Of a stretch of DNA of 41,607 nt, positions 18,005 to 26,658 are shown piece by piece. The stretch's first letter is position 1; the number at the start of each line of letters is the position of its first letter. The notes beneath the pieces were generated by a model. It did no database searches. It was not told the origin of the DNA and worked only from the letters and a program-made list of their open reading frames with translations. Source of the stretch: Crenothrix polyspora (GTDB taxonomy: Bacteria; Pseudomonadota; Gammaproteobacteria; Methylococcales; Methylomonadaceae); assembly GCA_945877505.1 (NCBI GenBank), contig CAMDWT010000013.1:1-41607 (forward strand). Reading direction: 5' to 3'. The position numbers and the translations under genes were made by a program.

Positions 18005-18883
18005 TTATGTTGCGAGATTTTTATTACAAAGAGCTAATTTAATAACATCTTCTAAAAATACTGTAAATACTGTTGCTACAGTCATGTCTGCCATAGTACC
18101 AGGATTTAACCCTTGGGCCTTAAACTCCTGATCAGTACTATAAAGCAATGGTAGAGCGTCTACAGCATTTTCAATTTGAGACAACCGATTGGCTACTTCA
18201 TACATTTTACTTGCAACCATTTCAGAGTACTGACTACCGTATTTTCTTTCTATGTGACTATCAGGAAATTGGCATAATAGATCTGTATAAACAGATACCG
18301 CAGCCCAACTTTCATCAGCCCACTTCCTAAGCGCATTGTAATATATTAGGGTGCTGAAATCAAAAATATCTCGATAGCCACTAATATATTGAAGAGCAAT
18401 CCGGTCCTTTGCGCTGGCCAAGCGCATTGCTTCAGTAAGATTAATGGTTGCTTTTTCTGACACATCTTGTTGCTCAGAATCGCCCAATCCACCCGGAGAT
18501 GCTAACATAATGGCCTTAAAAACCCACTCTGCATCACCGACGGTTGTCGTCGTTAACACCTGATTTAATGCTTGCCTTAAGGTTTGATTTGGCTGTTTAA
18601 AATGGGCTGCCTGTATTAAGGGCGCGCACAACAAAATAATGCCTAAATTAGTATTACAAGACACCGCTTCACGCGTTGCCTTTACCGCATAAAAGATTTT
18701 TTCCCCTAAAGAGTAATCAAGAGTGCATAACGGACCAGCACTTACCTTAGCACTCAATCTAAAATCGGCAACCGTCATATCGTGACCATCAGCATAAACA
18801 CTGACATTACCAGGCTTAAAGGCCTGTAATTCTACTTCACAAGCTTGTTGATAAAGCTCACTCAATTGCTGTGATGAAATCAT
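18005..18883 (-). CDS. CitG/MdcB-like triphosphoribosyl-dephospho-CoA synthase family protein
   Basis: This 292 aa protein is homologous to the enzymes that make the prosthetic-group precursor of citrate or malonate lyase. Family landmarks are the N-terminal EVELQAFKPGNVSVYADGHD and the internal LGIILLCAPL, GLGDSEQQDV and GLNPGTMADMTVA. No citrate or malonate lyase genes are nearby. Members of this family recur in H4MPT gene islands, so a transferase step in H4MPT or methylofuran synthesis is inferred. Its ATG overlaps the stop of the RimK-like gene by 4 bases (ATGA). Confidence 0.82.
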   Translation of the reverse strand: MISSQQLSELYQQACEVELQAFKPGNVSVYADGHDMTVADFRLSAKVSAGPLCTLDYSLGEKIFYAVKATREAVSCNTNLGIILLCAPLIQAAHFKQPNQTLRQALNQVLTTTTVGDAEWVFKAIMLASPGGLGDSEQQDVSEKATINLTEAMRLASAKDRIALQYISGYRDIFDFSTLIYYNALRKWADESWAAVSVYTDLLCQFPDSHIERKYGSQYSEMVASKMYEVANRLSQIENAVDALPLLYSTDQEFKAQGLNPGTMADMTVATVFTVFLEDVIKLALCNKNLAT

Positions 18884-19773
18884 ACCTTTTTAATATAACG
18901 ATTAACTAAATCATCCGCCAACACTTCGGCAATAGTGATGTCACAAACGCTTTCTAAGCCTTTCCAAGCTGGGATACTGTTGACTTCAATGAGCGTGTAA
19001 TGCCCATCTTTATCTTGAATAATATCCACACCGGCATAATCCATTGCCAATGCCTGCGTCGCTTTTACCGCTAACCCAGCCATTTCAGCATCCAATTCAA
19101 TACGTTCACAACTCGCCCCTCGTGCTACATTATTTAACCATGACTTACCACGCCTCCGCATAGCGGCAACGGCCCGTCCGTTAACGACAAACACACGATT
19201 ATCGGAAAAACCCACGCCTGAACAGTGTACAAAGCGTTGTAAATAATAAACACCACGACTACTCGTCAGCCAAAATAAATCCGTCATTTTCTCAATCCGT
19301 CGAATACCCTCTCCCTGAGATCCAAACAAAGGCTTGCTAATCAGTAAGTTGCCATTTTTTAACTCGCTCTCGGCAATATGTAAAGCATCCTCTCTATTTC
19401 GTAAAACCCATGTCAGAGGGGTCGGTAAGCCAGCGTTATGCAATAAAAAACTAGTCATTCCTTTATCAACACTATGCTCTACCGCATAACCATCATTATA
19501 AACAGGAACCTTCAGTACTTTTAACGCATGCAGAAAGTCTAGGTATAACACAACCTCTTCTAACGAACCGCCAGGCACGCCGCGCACAAAGGCCGCATCT
19601 GGAAGATCCTCACCAAAACCAGGAATACTAATTGGATTTTTACCCGCCTTAATAGCGAAGCAGCATTGTGTCAAGGAAACATAATCACTGCGATAGCCTA
19701 AATTAGCAAAAGCAAGACTAAGCTGCTTACCATGCCAACCCGGATCATCTGTAAAAATAACGATGCGGCCCAT
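18880..19773 (-). CDS. RimK-like ATP-grasp ligase of the H4MPT island
   Basis: This ATP-grasp enzyme is related to RimK and to the archaeal H4MPT:glutamate ligase. Motifs: GRIVIFTDDPGWHG at the N terminus; LLISKPLFGSQGEGIRRIE (ATP lid); VVNGRAVAAMRRRG; and DYAGVDIIQDKDGHYTLIEV followed by NSIPAWKG (metal site and C-terminal motif). I chose the ATG at 19773. The open frame extends upstream to 19866, but that part overlaps the DUF3147 gene and is not homologous. The start lies 2 bases after the DUF3147 stop. It probably adds glutamate or a similar residue to the cofactor; the substrate is not proven. Confidence 0.87.
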   Translation of the reverse strand: MGRIVIFTDDPGWHGKQLSLAFANLGYRSDYVSLTQCCFAIKAGKNPISIPGFGEDLPDAAFVRGVPGGSLEEVVLYLDFLHALKVLKVPVYNDGYAVEHSVDKGMTSFLLHNAGLPTPLTWVLRNREDALHIAESELKNGNLLISKPLFGSQGEGIRRIEKMTDLFWLTSSRGVYYLQRFVHCSGVGFSDNRVFVVNGRAVAAMRRRGKSWLNNVARGASCERIELDAEMAGLAVKATQALAMDYAGVDIIQDKDGHYTLIEVNSIPAWKGLESVCDITIAEVLADDLVNRYIKKV

Positions 19774-19775
19774 GC

Positions 19776-20126
19776 TTACCACTGCACGCCAAAGCGACGT
19801 AACAAAGGTAATAAGGCCAAATAACTGATGATAGACGCCAGCACCGAAAGTCCAAGACCCAGCCAAAAACCAAGACCTTGCTTAAGTAACTGAGTCAAAA
19901 CTAAAAATAGCACCAGAGAAGGTAATACCAACCAGAATATTTGATTAGAAAAGTCAGCAATTTGCTTTGATGTTGAGCCATCAATATACAACCAAATAAT
20001 CGCTAATACAGACGTTAGTGGCAATGCAGCTACAAGGGCTGCAAAACCACTGTGACGTTTAGCGATTTCTGATATCAATACGATAATAAATGCAGAGATA
20101 ATAAACTTTAGAAAATAATAAAACAT
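19776..20126 (-). CDS. DUF3147 family small membrane protein
   Basis: This 116 aa protein has four predicted transmembrane helices (starting FYYFLKFIISAFIIVLISEI) and is a member of DUF3147 by pattern (HSGFAALVAALPLTSVLAI). It is positioned inside the mch operon, 11 bases after mch and 2 bases before the RimK-like gene, so it is certainly cotranscribed. Its function is unknown. A membrane protein in a cofactor-biosynthesis operon could be structural or a transporter, but nothing in the sequence decides this. Confidence 0.85.
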   Translation of the reverse strand: MFYYFLKFIISAFIIVLISEIAKRHSGFAALVAALPLTSVLAIIWLYIDGSTSKQIADFSNQIFWLVLPSLVLFLVLTQLLKQGLGFWLGLGLSVLASIISYLALLPLLRRFGVQW

Positions 20127-20137
20127 TTTCTTATTTT

Positions 20138-21121
20138 TTATGCCCCAAATGATTGATCTAACAACGTATTATCCAGTTGGCCGGCACGGAAACTCTTACC
20201 CGAATCGACTGCTGTTACAATGACACTGGCAGGACTAAACAACATTGCATCAATTTTAAAAAAGTCGTAGTCATATTGCTTAAATATTTCTGCAAATGGC
20301 CTTCCATAATCCTTGGAAGTCGAACTAGGTAATTCCTTGGCTAATTTTTCCGCCGCCTCATCACTACCTTTAACAAATAAGTGCACCAATCCAGCGAATA
20401 AAATAGCATCATTAGTGCGGCCCATCGCTTTTACAAAATTAGGATGCGGCGGGCAAATTGGTGCGCTGCCACTACCATCTATAATATTCTCTAAGGGAAA
20501 ATGCAAAGCATGCGCCTTATGCATAGCCACCTCTAAAACCCTAGCCACCACTTGAACACCGCCAGCCAAACTACTGGTCGGGGTAACAATAATAGTCAAC
20601 TTTGAAGGATCAATATGGCAAGCGGCGGCGATTTTCTCAACGATGGCTAAAGGTGGGAATGCGTCATTTTCGATCACTAAAACCGTTGAATCCGCTTTAT
20701 CTAAATAATCCAATTCTTTATATAATTCTTCAACAGGTTCTTGGACTCCATCTCTCAATTTGGTCGCCATAGCACGTGCAGGACCTGAACCTAAAGCATA
20801 GTATTTCTCATGCGATAAACTCCAACCCGCATATTGACTACCCAAACAACCCAGCACAGGATTACCCGTATGAACGGTTACAGATAAGGGCCAATTATTG
20901 GTATACGAGCTATGATTAATACTGACTGTACCCATTCCGCCTAAACAAATTTCAGCAATAATACGACCTGCTTCGAGGCCGCCAGGCACTTTAATACCCG
21001 CATCAATGATGGTACAACCATTCGCTAATACTTCTACATTTACGCGCAACTTATCCGCATTATCAATCAGATGCTTGACGAGAGGCTGAGTCAATTTATT
21101 AACGCTAGCTTTATATTCCAT
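20138..21121 (-). CDS. mch: Methenyl-H4MPT cyclohydrolase
   Basis: Mch converts methenyl-H4MPT to formyl-H4MPT in the cytoplasmic formaldehyde oxidation pathway. The 327 aa sequence has the expected length and landmarks: [71 protein letters not shown] and GRTNDAILF. The ATG overlaps the end of the upstream ATP-grasp gene by 11 bases. Mch lies in the middle of a six-gene minus-strand operon (CorA-like to CitG-like). Confidence 0.97.
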   Translation of the reverse strand: MEYKASVNKLTQPLVKHLIDNADKLRVNVEVLANGCTIIDAGIKVPGGLEAGRIIAEICLGGMGTVSINHSSYTNNWPLSVTVHTGNPVLGCLGSQYAGWSLSHEKYYALGSGPARAMATKLRDGVQEPVEELYKELDYLDKADSTVLVIENDAFPPLAIVEKIAAACHIDPSKLTIIVTPTSSLAGGVQVVARVLEVAMHKAHALHFPLENIIDGSGSAPICPPHPNFVKAMGRTNDAILFAGLVHLFVKGSDEAAEKLAKELPSSTSKDYGRPFAEIFKQYDYDFFKIDAMLFSPASVIVTAVDSGKSFRAGQLDNTLLDQSFGA

Positions 21122-22244
21122 GTATGTTAAAACCTTTTAGTAAGTTGATTTTTTTAGTCTGCAGCTCATTCATAACTGAATCAGCTTGCATTTGGTGAGC
21201 AATAATACTGCAAATAGGTTGGCCTGTGCGACAAGTAACACCCGCATCGGGGAGGTCCATTGAACCATCAGGCCATTGAAAGCCTTCAGGTATCGTTACA
21301 GCTTCAGTCGCATAAACAATTTGATATCCCGAATAACCTTTCTTAACGTAGGCGTCTGTCAGTTCGCCTTGGCAGGCTTTAATATGTCTACTGAATAAAT
21401 CGGCATTATAGACTTGCATACTTGCCGAAGGACGCGGATTAATTTCTAATACAAAAAAATCATCACCTGCCTGAATAAAATCCAATGAACCCAAACCCTT
21501 CAGTCCAAATTTGATGACCAATTTTTCAAGCCATCTCGTTATTAAATTTTTCTGTTCATTCAACAAATCGGCATTATTTATAACGCCTGAAAAAATAAAC
21601 GCTTGGCTTTCATTTAAAGAAATAACCCATTGTCTATTAAAACCAACAAGCTGCACTTCCTTTCCCGTCGCCAAAAATAATACGGAATGTAACGTGCCTT
21701 CTTGAAACTTTTGCCAATAAACGTCAACATGCGTTTGTTTTCTTGAAGTATACCGCTGTATACCCAAACCACCCTGCCCTTGGAACGGCTTAATCAACCA
21801 TTTATCCAGTACATTGGGCGGCTCAAAACAAACTTCAGGGTATGGAATACTTAATTCATCAAGGCTTAAAAAAAAACATAGCTTATCTTGCAGCCTTAAA
21901 AAAACATCTATTGAATTACCAAACACCACGAGTCGACGCGCTAAATAACTCAAACTGTCCGGATAATATTCAAAGCCACTGCCATAAACAACAGAAGAAA
22001 CACCATAGCGTGCTATAAAATATTCAACCTCAGAACTTATATCTTGTTCTGAAAGCGAGGCGACTTGCCGATACGATTCTGCATATTGTTGCGTATCACC
22101 ATCAGCAAAAACATCAATCACTAAGGACTTTACACCTGATTTTTTAGCCGCCTGAGCCAGCATCCGCGCGGAACTGGCTATAATAAGCACATACTCAGGA
22201 ATTTCTATTTTATTCAGGAAAATCCCCTGCAAGGGTTCATGCAA
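21111..22244 (-). CDS. ATP-grasp protein upstream of mch
   Basis: This is the third ATP-grasp protein of the island, of the carboligase-like type found with mch and fae. It has an N-terminal Rossmann-like part ([20 protein letters not shown]), [19 protein letters not shown] (ATP lid) and [20 protein letters not shown] (metal site). The listed start is TTG at 22244, 12 bases after the CorA-like stop. No good ribosome site precedes it, and homologues would begin near the IEIPEYVLI segment, so the first 10-15 residues are doubtful. It overlaps mch by 11 bases. The acceptor is unknown. Confidence 0.82.
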   Translation of the reverse strand: MHEPLQGIFLNKIEIPEYVLIIASSARMLAQAAKKSGVKSLVIDVFADGDTQQYAESYRQVASLSEQDISSEVEYFIARYGVSSVVYGSGFEYYPDSLSYLARRLVVFGNSIDVFLRLQDKLCFFLSLDELSIPYPEVCFEPPNVLDKWLIKPFQGQGGLGIQRYTSRKQTHVDVYWQKFQEGTLHSVLFLATGKEVQLVGFNRQWVISLNESQAFIFSGVINNADLLNEQKNLITRWLEKLVIKFGLKGLGSLDFIQAGDDFFVLEINPRPSASMQVYNADLFSRHIKACQGELTDAYVKKGYSGYQIVYATEAVTIPEGFQWPDGSMDLPDAGVTCRTGQPICSIIAHQMQADSVMNELQTKKINLLKGFNIHGI

Positions 22245-22256
22245 AAATAAAGATGA

Positions 22257-23591
22257 TTAACGATTGCCTGCTGAGTTGTTTTTTATCTTACGATTTTCTA
22301 AAAACCGTAGACCCGCAAAAGTAATCCAACCAATGGTTATGAGTGCCACCGTAAAACTAATGTAAGCAATAGGCCAAGAAATCCCTGCCGTCATCATTGT
22401 AAATTCAGACATACCCCCAATACCCGCTAACACATTCAGCGGCATAAAAACCACGCTGATAATCGTCAATCGCTTGATATCTTTATTTTGGTTCACGTTA
22501 ATAAAACCGACGGTAGCATCCATTTGAAAGTTTATCTTATTAAAAAGAAAAGCCGTATGGCCATCCAAGGATTCAATATCACGCAGAATTTCTCTGACAT
22601 CATTATGCTGAGTATCTGAAAGAAATTTTCCTCGCATCAAAAAAGATAAGGCACGCCGCGTATCTAAAACATTACGGCGAATACGACCATTAAGATCTTC
22701 CTCCTCTGCAATAGCCGCGAGAATTTTTGCCGCCTCATCATCCGTCATATGAGACCTAAAAACTTGCCGACCCACCTCTTCCAATTCTGAATAAACGTCC
22801 TCAAGCGCATTAGCGGAATACTCAACTTCTGCCGCGAAAAGATCTAATAAAACATCCTTAGCTTCTGATACATAACCGAACTCTGCCCGTGCACGTAATC
22901 GTTGCAAACGAAACACCGGCAACTCTTTGTTTCGAACTGAAAACAAAGTGTCCTTATTTAAAATAAAGGCCACGGGGACATTGCGTGACTCATCTTTACG
23001 ATCAAGAAGAAAATCAGAATGTAAGTGAACTTCCCCATTATCTTCAACATAAAAACGCGCACTGGTCTCTAAGTCAGTCAACTCTCTTGGATTTGGAAGC
23101 TCTACACCAAAAACATCTCTTGCCCAAGCAAGCTGTTCATCTTCTGGCATGACTAAATCAATCCAAATAGGTTTGACTAGCGCCAACTCTTCTTTGCTTT
23201 CTATAGGGATCTGCCGCAAGCGCCCTTCGAAAAGATCAAATACTCGGATTTGCATACTCCGATTGCGAGGTTTAGCTTCAACAATCAATTCCGATCGTAT
23301 CGTGTCAGATATTTCTTTACGAATATCTTCTTTTCGCTCCTCACGGACTAATTGCCAAACAATTTGTCGATCTTCGGGAGGTAATGCTTCGAGGATACGG
23401 GCTATTAACTCATAGCCTAACTGATCCAAAAGTCTTTGAAACTCAACCCTATTCTGCTTATGCACCAAGGTCTCGACCAATTCATGCCGAGGCATATCTT
23501 GTCGATGAACTAAACCTTCTACCAACTTATGACGTGCCAACAAGCTAATAACATCAGAGAGATAATCTTGAACATCTTCATGATCGTTCAT
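22257..23591 (-). CDS. CorA-family divalent cation transporter with MgtE-N-like N-terminal domain
   Basis: This 444 aa protein has an unusual layout. Residues 1-100 are helical repeats with the pattern of the MgtE N domain (LVETLVHKQNRVEFQRLLDQ and ILEALPPEDRQIVWQLV). A CorA-type cytoplasmic domain with a long helix follows, then two C-terminal transmembrane helices (VVFMPLNVLAGIGG and ISWPIAYISFTVALITIGW). The universal CorA GMN signature reads GGMSEF here, i.e. GMS. It is probably an inner-membrane Mg2+ (or Zn2+/Co2+) channel or exporter. It is the first gene of the mch operon, 12 bases before the ATP-grasp gene. Confidence 0.82.
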   Translation of the reverse strand: MNDHEDVQDYLSDVISLLARHKLVEGLVHRQDMPRHELVETLVHKQNRVEFQRLLDQLGYELIARILEALPPEDRQIVWQLVREERKEDIRKEISDTIRSELIVEAKPRNRSMQIRVFDLFEGRLRQIPIESKEELALVKPIWIDLVMPEDEQLAWARDVFGVELPNPRELTDLETSARFYVEDNGEVHLHSDFLLDRKDESRNVPVAFILNKDTLFSVRNKELPVFRLQRLRARAEFGYVSEAKDVLLDLFAAEVEYSANALEDVYSELEEVGRQVFRSHMTDDEAAKILAAIAEEEDLNGRIRRNVLDTRRALSFLMRGKFLSDTQHNDVREILRDIESLDGHTAFLFNKINFQMDATVGFINVNQNKDIKRLTIISVVFMPLNVLAGIGGMSEFTMMTAGISWPIAYISFTVALITIGWITFAGLRFLENRKIKNNSAGNR

Positions 23592-23699
23592 CTTTTTTGC
23601 CTTTTTATGCTATCAACCATCAAACGAACTAATGTGTCTATTTAAATCAAGTTAGCCTGTCAGATAGATAGTTATTTATATCTAAAATACTCACCGCAC

Positions 23700-24662
23700 C
23701 TAACTAACAAAAACATCCCCGCCACTATTTCGAGCGCTCGCCGTAATAAAACTCAGCGTATCAACATGAGCAAATTTTTTTGTAGCCTCTTGAACGATAG
23801 TTTCCGCTAAATCAACACCATCAACCACGCAGAAGCCCGTTGGTCCCCATGAAGTCTGGCCAATAGCAACAGCGCCTTGCTCAGCCAACCAAGCCATTGC
23901 CATCGCTACTTCAGGACTCGTAAAAATACCACCTTGCGCAGAAGCAAAATGTTCACCGACCGAGCGCTGTAATTGCGTAATAACTGACCCAAAATTAGCG
24001 ATATCATTTTCAGCCACTGCGGGTAAGCCTTGCATCAATAACAAATAGCATAATCGCTCGGCTTCTTGCTTTGGAAAAAGCGGTAATGCTTTAAATGCTT
24101 CTATTTCCTGCTGACCATGCAGACCTTGTCCACGCTGATCTAGCACCAAAATAAATCGCCAATTCTCAGGTATATCTAAATGCACGATGACAGGCGGTGT
24201 AATCGTTTTTTCGCCACGCCCGCCATCAACGACCAAGCCGCCTTGCTCAAAGACACCAATACCTATGCCCGAACGTAAACCTCTATCCATCAATGCGGCA
24301 ATATCTCGTACCGTCAAGCCTAAACCATAAAATGCGTTCAGTGCAGAACCTATTGCCAAGGACATTTGTGTTCCTGAACCCAAACCGACATGTTCGGGAA
24401 TTGCCGATTCAATAATCACATTCAACTTATCAGAAACATTTAAGGCCTGACACATTAATGTCAAACATTTATCCGCACGCTGCGCAGAGGGGCCCATAAT
24501 GTTTCGTTGTAAAGCGCTAGTTAAAGATAATCGGGTGGCGTGTTCATTAAGCGCAACACCGATGCTACCAAAATGGCGATCTAATGATCCGCTTAAATCA
24601 AAAAAACCCATATGTAATCTAGCGGGAGCAATCACCGAAACTTTAGAATATTGAGCTATCAC
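23700..24662 (-). CDS. mptG: Beta-ribofuranosylaminobenzene 5'-phosphate synthase
   Basis: This GHMP-superfamily enzyme joins PRPP and 4-aminobenzoate with loss of CO2, the first committed step of methanopterin synthesis. The 320 aa protein has IAPARLHMGFFDLSGS near the N terminus, the GHMP glycine-rich loop PEHVGLGSGTQMSLAIGSAL and the RSGIGIGVFEQGGLVVDGGR segment. The start is GTG at 24662, and no strong ribosome site is seen. It is separated by about 110 bases from both the upstream HAD gene and the downstream CorA-like gene, so it may have its own promoter. Confidence 0.93.
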   Translation of the reverse strand: MIAQYSKVSVIAPARLHMGFFDLSGSLDRHFGSIGVALNEHATRLSLTSALQRNIMGPSAQRADKCLTLMCQALNVSDKLNVIIESAIPEHVGLGSGTQMSLAIGSALNAFYGLGLTVRDIAALMDRGLRSGIGIGVFEQGGLVVDGGRGEKTITPPVIVHLDIPENWRFILVLDQRGQGLHGQQEIEAFKALPLFPKQEAERLCYLLLMQGLPAVAENDIANFGSVITQLQRSVGEHFASAQGGIFTSPEVAMAMAWLAEQGAVAIGQTSWGPTGFCVVDGVDLAETIVQEATKKFAHVDTLSFITASARNSGGDVFVS

Positions 24663-24694
24663 AGACAGTGTGTAGTGTTACCAAAAAATGAATA

Positions 24695-24700
24695 ATTATA
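24695..24700 (-). promoter_or_regulatory. Putative -10 element for mptG
   Basis: TATAAT on the minus strand lies 33 bases before the mptG GTG. The -35 region is poorly matched, so this is only suggestive. Confidence 0.3.
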
Positions 24701-24776
24701 CAGGATTAACTGCTTGATGGGGAAACTAAGCACGTTGATTTTACTGACGCTAAACGCTGTTAAGATTAATATTGCG

Positions 24777-25448
24777 CTAATCATTTACGCTCTCTAATAA
24801 AATGAGTGCCTGAACTAAATCAGGCATCATTACATCGCAAAGAGATAAGCCTAGTGGATCAATAGGCTGTGTAGACGGCACAAATACCGAAAAAGCCCCC
24901 GCGCTAGACGCCGCTTTAATCCCTGCATAGGAATCTTCCAATACCAAACAATCAGTTATAACAACATTTAACACTTCAGCGGCCTTTAAAAAAATATCCG
25001 GCGCTGGCTTGCCATGCTCTATATCATCTCGGGTGATAACCGTTGTAAAAACCTCTCTTATTCCAGCAAGCTCCAAACATTCATAAGCATTAACCGCAAG
25101 ACTGTTAGTTGCTAAGCAATAAGGTATCTGCTGTTCATTAATAAACGCTATTAATTGTTTAAAACCGCTTTTAATGCTGATACCGTGAGTATAAACATGC
25201 TCACGCCAAAAAACTCCGCTTAACTGATTAAATTTGAGCAGATTAAAATCGTCCCCATAAAGCGTTAATAACTTTAACTCTACATCATTAAAATGTAGCC
25301 CAGAAAATGAGGGGAAAAATACATCAGGAAAATCAAAGCCCATTGCCATTGCGGCTTTTTGCCACGCCGCGAAATAAGTACTCTCGGTATCAAGGACCAA
25401 TCCATCCATGTCAAAAATAATAGCCGAAAAATCATTTATCTTACGCAC
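24777..25448 (-). CDS. HAD-superfamily phosphatase (beta-phosphoglucomutase/GPP-like)
   Basis: This 223 aa haloacid dehalogenase-fold hydrolase shows motif I FDMDGLVLDTES (two catalytic Asp), motif II LATNSL, motif III with Lys in EHGKPAPDIF and motif IV VLEDSYAGIKAA. It has a C1-type helical cap. The substrate is not predictable; small sugar phosphates are typical. Its ATG overlaps the upstream nucleotidyltransferase gene by 8 bases, so the two are coupled. The position beside mptG makes a phosphatase step in cofactor synthesis possible. Confidence 0.85.
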   Translation of the reverse strand: MRKINDFSAIIFDMDGLVLDTESTYFAAWQKAAMAMGFDFPDVFFPSFSGLHFNDVELKLLTLYGDDFNLLKFNQLSGVFWREHVYTHGISIKSGFKQLIAFINEQQIPYCLATNSLAVNAYECLELAGIREVFTTVITRDDIEHGKPAPDIFLKAAEVLNVVITDCLVLEDSYAGIKAASSAGAFSVFVPSTQPIDPLGLSLCDVMMPDLVQALILLESVND

Positions 25449-26370
25449 GGATAACCTTAATATATTCGCCCTGCGCTTCTCGACTCGAACCTACCACAAT
25501 TCGCTTTAGCCCTTGCAACGTTTGTTCAATTATTCCTGATATCTCCACAATTTCGCCCTTAATAGCCTGACCGGTATAGGTTGCCGTAAAACTAACAACA
25601 CTACCATACACCTCATGGTCTATTTTGAACTCAGCTGGATAATCAAACGCATGAAAATCATCAATAATCTTACACCGTATCACAATCAACCCACATTTTT
25701 GATAATTTACCGCCTCAACTGGAAAGGCCGCATCAATAAAATTTAAATCAAATTTCCGACTATTAACAAGTGCTTTATTAGCCTTACGCTGTTCATGCCA
25801 GACATATTCAACAAAATTCAAATCACAGGCCCTACGTTGATATGAATCCCGCCAATCCTTATCAGCTAGAGTTTGTAATTGATCTTGCCCTATAAGTTCA
25901 CGAGTAATCGTTCGACATTGATGAAAAACAGCCCGCTCATAACAAACCAAATCAATGTCCGAATCACCCTTTTGCGCACCTAGTAACAAAGAACCCGTCA
26001 CGCCTAATTGGGTTGTATCCAGCCCCTGCTGTCGAAATAACTCACACAACTGTAGCAAATCATTTTCAATGATATCGGGCTCCGATTTTGATATTAACGC
26101 CTGTAATTTTAGCTTAGGCTTATGATGCTTAAAAATATGACTTATCGGTACGGCGTGTAAATGAGCATCTAAAATTGACGAGTAATACAAATACTCAGGA
26201 AAATATTGCTTAAGAAACGCGTTAGCCTCCTGAGTATCAACTTTTTTCCATCCGACAGTGTCTTTAATATAGCGCAAAAAACACAACACTTTACCCTGCT
26301 CGTCACCTTGCACCACGACTGCGAAAACAAGACCCTCAGCCGTCTCAATAAAATCTTTTGCTAAAAACAT
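25441..26370 (-). CDS. Predicted nucleotidyltransferase (Pol beta superfamily)
   Basis: This is a 309 aa protein. Its central MNT-type motif is GVTGSLLLGAQKGDSDIDLV, giving the Gly-Ser and Asp-x-Asp metal residues. The N-terminal 90 residues form a separate domain (AVVVQGDEQGKVLCFLRYI) and the C terminus (GSVVSFTATYTGQAIKGEIV) looks like an OB-like beta domain. This arrangement resembles uncharacterised archaeal-type predicted nucleotidyltransferases. It probably transfers a nucleotide to a small molecule or RNA; the substrate is unknown. It is the first gene of the HAD pair. Confidence 0.72.
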   Translation of the reverse strand: MFLAKDFIETAEGLVFAVVVQGDEQGKVLCFLRYIKDTVGWKKVDTQEANAFLKQYFPEYLYYSSILDAHLHAVPISHIFKHHKPKLKLQALISKSEPDIIENDLLQLCELFRQQGLDTTQLGVTGSLLLGAQKGDSDIDLVCYERAVFHQCRTITRELIGQDQLQTLADKDWRDSYQRRACDLNFVEYVWHEQRKANKALVNSRKFDLNFIDAAFPVEAVNYQKCGLIVIRCKIIDDFHAFDYPAEFKIDHEVYGSVVSFTATYTGQAIKGEIVEISGIIEQTLQGLKRIVVGSSREAQGEYIKVIRA

Positions 26371-26553
26371 TAACGTCCTTGATAAAAGCCATCAAAAATA
26401 CCTTAATTATATCAATGAGCTAGATGCCAAAAAACTATATTTACCATTAATTAACCACCAACAAACTAAGACACCCCTCTTATTACCACACAAACCCAAG
26501 CCTAAAGAATAAGTCACCTAAAAGACAACTCAAACAAACGAACTATTTTTTTA

Positions 26554-26582
26554 TTGAAACTAAAAGCCTAATAACCTATGCT
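26554..26582 (+). promoter_or_regulatory. Putative promoter of pntAB
   Basis: TTGAAA (26554-26559) and TATGCT (26577-26582) are separated by 17 bases, about 75 bases upstream of the chosen pntA ATG. Confidence 0.35.
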
Positions 26583-26658
26583 CAACATCATGGTTTTTTG
26601 CTTTAACTAAAACCTACTATTCATTATTATGCCTTATATCACACCCGCAGGAGACCGT

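Noticed and set aside
19774-19866. Upstream extension of the RimK-like reading frame
   Set aside because: It lies within the DUF3147 coding sequence in another frame, is not homologous to the family and lacks a start signal. The ATG at 19773 is preferred.
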